Shown: positions 4,087-5,311 of the stretch, piece after piece
Layout of the letters: every line of letters begins with the position of its first letter
How positions within the stretch are numbered: the first letter of the stretch is position 1
NCBI GenBank assembly: GCA_020851855.1
Contig: JADZBY010000178.1
Location: forward strand, 1-5,311
Source: Anaerolineae bacterium
GTDB taxonomy: Bacteria > Chloroflexota > Anaerolineae > Aggregatilineales > UBA2796
Length of the DNA: 5,311 bases
Reading direction: 5' to 3'
Notes under the pieces: model-generated
The model's input: only the letters and a program-made list of their open reading frames with translations
Database searches by the model: none
Told to the model about the DNA's origin: nothing
Program-made: the position numbers and the translations under genes

Positions 4087-5311
4087 TTACTTCAGGTACT
4101 CGTCGACGTTATCCGCCGTCACGACTTCCACCGGGAAGTAGATCGAGCGCGTCGCCTCGTCCGAATACTCGACGGCTTCGCCGTTGAGCATCTTCAGCGC
4201 CGCTTCGACCGCCGCCCTGCCCTGGCCGTACGGGTCCTGGCGGATGGTCGCCGCCATCTCGCCCGCCTTGATCAGTTCCAGCGCCGGGGCGTCGCCGTTG
4301 AAGCCGACCAGCAGCACGTCCGTCACGCCGTTCTTGCCCGCCTGCTTCAGCGCCTGGTTCGCGCCGATGGCTTCGGGGTCGTTCGTGGCGTAGACGCCGA
4401 CCAGGTTCGGGTTCGCCGCCAGCGTGTCCCGCGTGACCTGGAAGCCGCCTTCCACCGTGTCGTTGCCGTTCAGTTCGGCCACGATGGTGAAGCCCTCGTG
4501 CTTGGCCATCTCATCGCGGAAGCCCGCCGCGCGCACCTCGCCCACCGCCGAGCCGGGGTGCAGCAGGATCATCAGCACTTCACGCGGCGCGGGCAGGTCC
4601 TGCAACTGCTCGACCATGTACTGCGCGGCCAGCACGCCGCCCTGGTAGTTGTCCGACAGCACGAAGGCGTCGTAGTCGCCCTCTGCGCCCACGTCGCCGA
4701 TGATCACCGGGATCTTCGCCTCGTGCGCCGCGTCCACCACGGCGGGCAGCGCCGACGGCTGCACCGGCGATACCACCAGCGCGCTGATGCCCTGGTTGAT
4801 CAGGTCCAGGCTGCCCGAAACCTGCGTCTCCTGGCTGCTCTTCTGGTCCGACAGCACGAACTCCGCGCCTGCCGCTTCGGCGGCTTCCTGCACGCCGCGC
4901 GCGTATTCCTGCCAGTACGGCTGCTGCATGTCGTACACCGAGTAGCCGATCTTGAACGGGTCCTTCTTCTCGAAAGCCTGGGCCGCGCCCATGAACTCGT
5001 CGACGTTATCCGCGGTCACCACATCCACCGGGAAGTAGATCGAGCGGGTGTCCGGGTCGGAATACTCGATGGCCTCGCCGTCAAGCATCTTGAGCGCCGC
5101 TTCGACCGCCGCCCTGCCCTGGCCGTACGGGTCCTGGCGGATGGTCGCCGCCATCTCGCCCGCCTTGATCAGTTCCAGGGCCGGGGCGTCGCCGTTGAAG
5201 CCGACCAGCAGCACGTCCGTCACGCCGTTCTTGCCCGCCTGCTTCAACGCCTGGTTCGCGCCGATGGCTTCGGGGTCGTTCGTGGCGTAGACGCCGACCA
5301 GGTTCGGGTTC
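4087..5311 (-). CDS. Tandem-domain sugar-type ABC transporter substrate-binding protein (5' end outside window)
   Basis: The frame is open from the window edge (first full codon 5310-5308) to TAA at 4089-4087, giving 407 visible residues, numbered here from the edge. Residues 1-106 are the C-terminal part of a type I periplasmic-binding domain (Peripla_BP_4, ribose-binding-like). Residues 107-118 are a short linker (MGAAQAFEKKDP), and 119-407 form a second whole domain starting FKIGYSVYDMQQPYW. Residues 1-106 and 300-405 differ at only 6 positions. Expected ligand-contact positions in the complete domain are Tyr132/Trp133, Asp206, Arg260, Asn310, Asn338 and Gln358. No signal peptide or lipobox lies in the linker, so export must depend on the unseen N-terminus and both domains stay in one chain. 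A single-domain member of this family is about 300 to 350 residues, so the full protein should be about 630 or more. It is the first visible gene of the importer operon. The exact ligand is unknown. Confidence 0.93.
   Translation of the reverse strand, partial: NPNLVGVYATNDPEAIGANQALKQAGKNGVTDVLLVGFNGDAPALELIKAGEMAATIRQDPYGQGRAAVEAALKMLDGEAIEYSDPDTRSIYFPVDVVTADNVDEFMGAAQAFEKKDPFKIGYSVYDMQQPYWQEYARGVQEAAEAAGAEFVLSDQKSSQETQVSGSLDLINQGISALVVSPVQPSALPAVVDAAHEAKIPVIIGDVGAEGDYDAFVLSDNYQGGVLAAQYMVEQLQDLPAPREVLMILLHPGSAVGEVRAAGFRDEMAKHEGFTIVAELNGNDTVEGGFQVTRDTLAANPNLVGVYATNDPEAIGANQALKQAGKNGVTDVLLVGFNGDAPALELIKAGEMAATIRQDPYGQGRAAVEAALKMLNGEAVEYSDEATRSIYFPVEVVTADNVDEYLK
4096..4414 (-). repeat. Intragenic tandem repeat, second (C-terminal) copy
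   Basis: This 319-bp segment aligns without gaps to 4993-5311 at an offset of 897 bp (299 codons). I counted 17 mismatches: 15 within 4096-4195 and only 2 (positions 4282 and 4350) within 4196-4414. It encodes the C-terminal part of the second binding domain. The preceding part of this domain (4415-4956) has no partner in view because the matching part of copy 1 lies beyond the window. Confidence 0.93.
4993..5311 (-). repeat. Intragenic tandem repeat, first copy (continues past the window)
   Basis: This is the partner of 4096-4414. It encodes the C-terminal part of the first binding domain and runs directly into the linker at 4992-4957 rather than to a stop codon. Identity with the other copy is still essentially complete where the window ends, so the repeat very probably continues upstream. 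Confidence 0.93.

Noticed and set aside
4090..4992. Internal ATG at 4992-4990 as the start of a separate single-domain binding protein
   Set aside because: It would give a protein without an export signal, no good ribosome binding site precedes it, and the frame is continuous with the first domain.
4087..5247. Binding-protein start at the TTG codon at 5247
   Set aside because: The TTG is the Leu of the conserved GANQAL segment, repeated as CTG in the second copy, and the frame stays open to the window edge. The real start lies outside.

Overview
The window reads as one stretch of a GC-rich bacterial chromosome or metagenomic contig in which every supported gene lies on the minus strand. It holds most of a sugar-type ABC importer operon of the CUT2 (ribose/xylose/galactose) class. 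In transcription order, right to left, it contains: the 3' part of a substrate-binding protein gene (5311 to 4087, cut by the window edge); a 199-bp gap filled with inverted repeats; a double-domain ATPase (3887 to 2373); a first permease (2369 to 1344); a second permease (1347 to 325); a 205-bp gap filled with a second inverted-repeat element; and the first 39 codons of an unidentified gene (119 to 1, cut by the window edge).

The ATPase and permease genes are tightly packed (a 3-bp gap, then a 4-bp ATGA overlap), so they are almost certainly co-transcribed and translationally coupled. The permeases are related but clearly different, which suggests a heterodimeric membrane channel with one double-ABC ATPase below it, as in the YtfT/YjfF or LsrC/LsrD type of CUT2 importer. 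The binding protein would capture the ligand outside the membrane. The ligand cannot be named from the sequence. The binding-site positions differ from my recollection of the E. coli ribose-binding protein, so ribose is unlikely.

The most unusual feature is the binding protein. The visible reading frame runs from the C-terminal part of one periplasmic-binding domain, through a linker of about 12 residues with no signal peptide or lipobox, into a second complete domain of the same kind. The repeat period is exactly 299 codons. The overlapping parts of the two copies differ at 17 of 319 bases, and 15 of those differences fall in the last 100 bases. This is a tandem, single-chain, at least two-domain binding protein, or possibly an assembly artefact that should be excluded.

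Both intergenic gaps hold composite palindromic elements built from the same GC-rich module, with 42 bp identical between them in opposite orientation. Such elements are common between genes in Chloroflexota and some other GC-rich bacteria. With the transporter style, they make a Chloroflexota (Anaerolineae-like) source plausible but unproven. No tRNA, rRNA, CRISPR array or insertion sequence was seen, and the main promoter of the operon lies outside the window.
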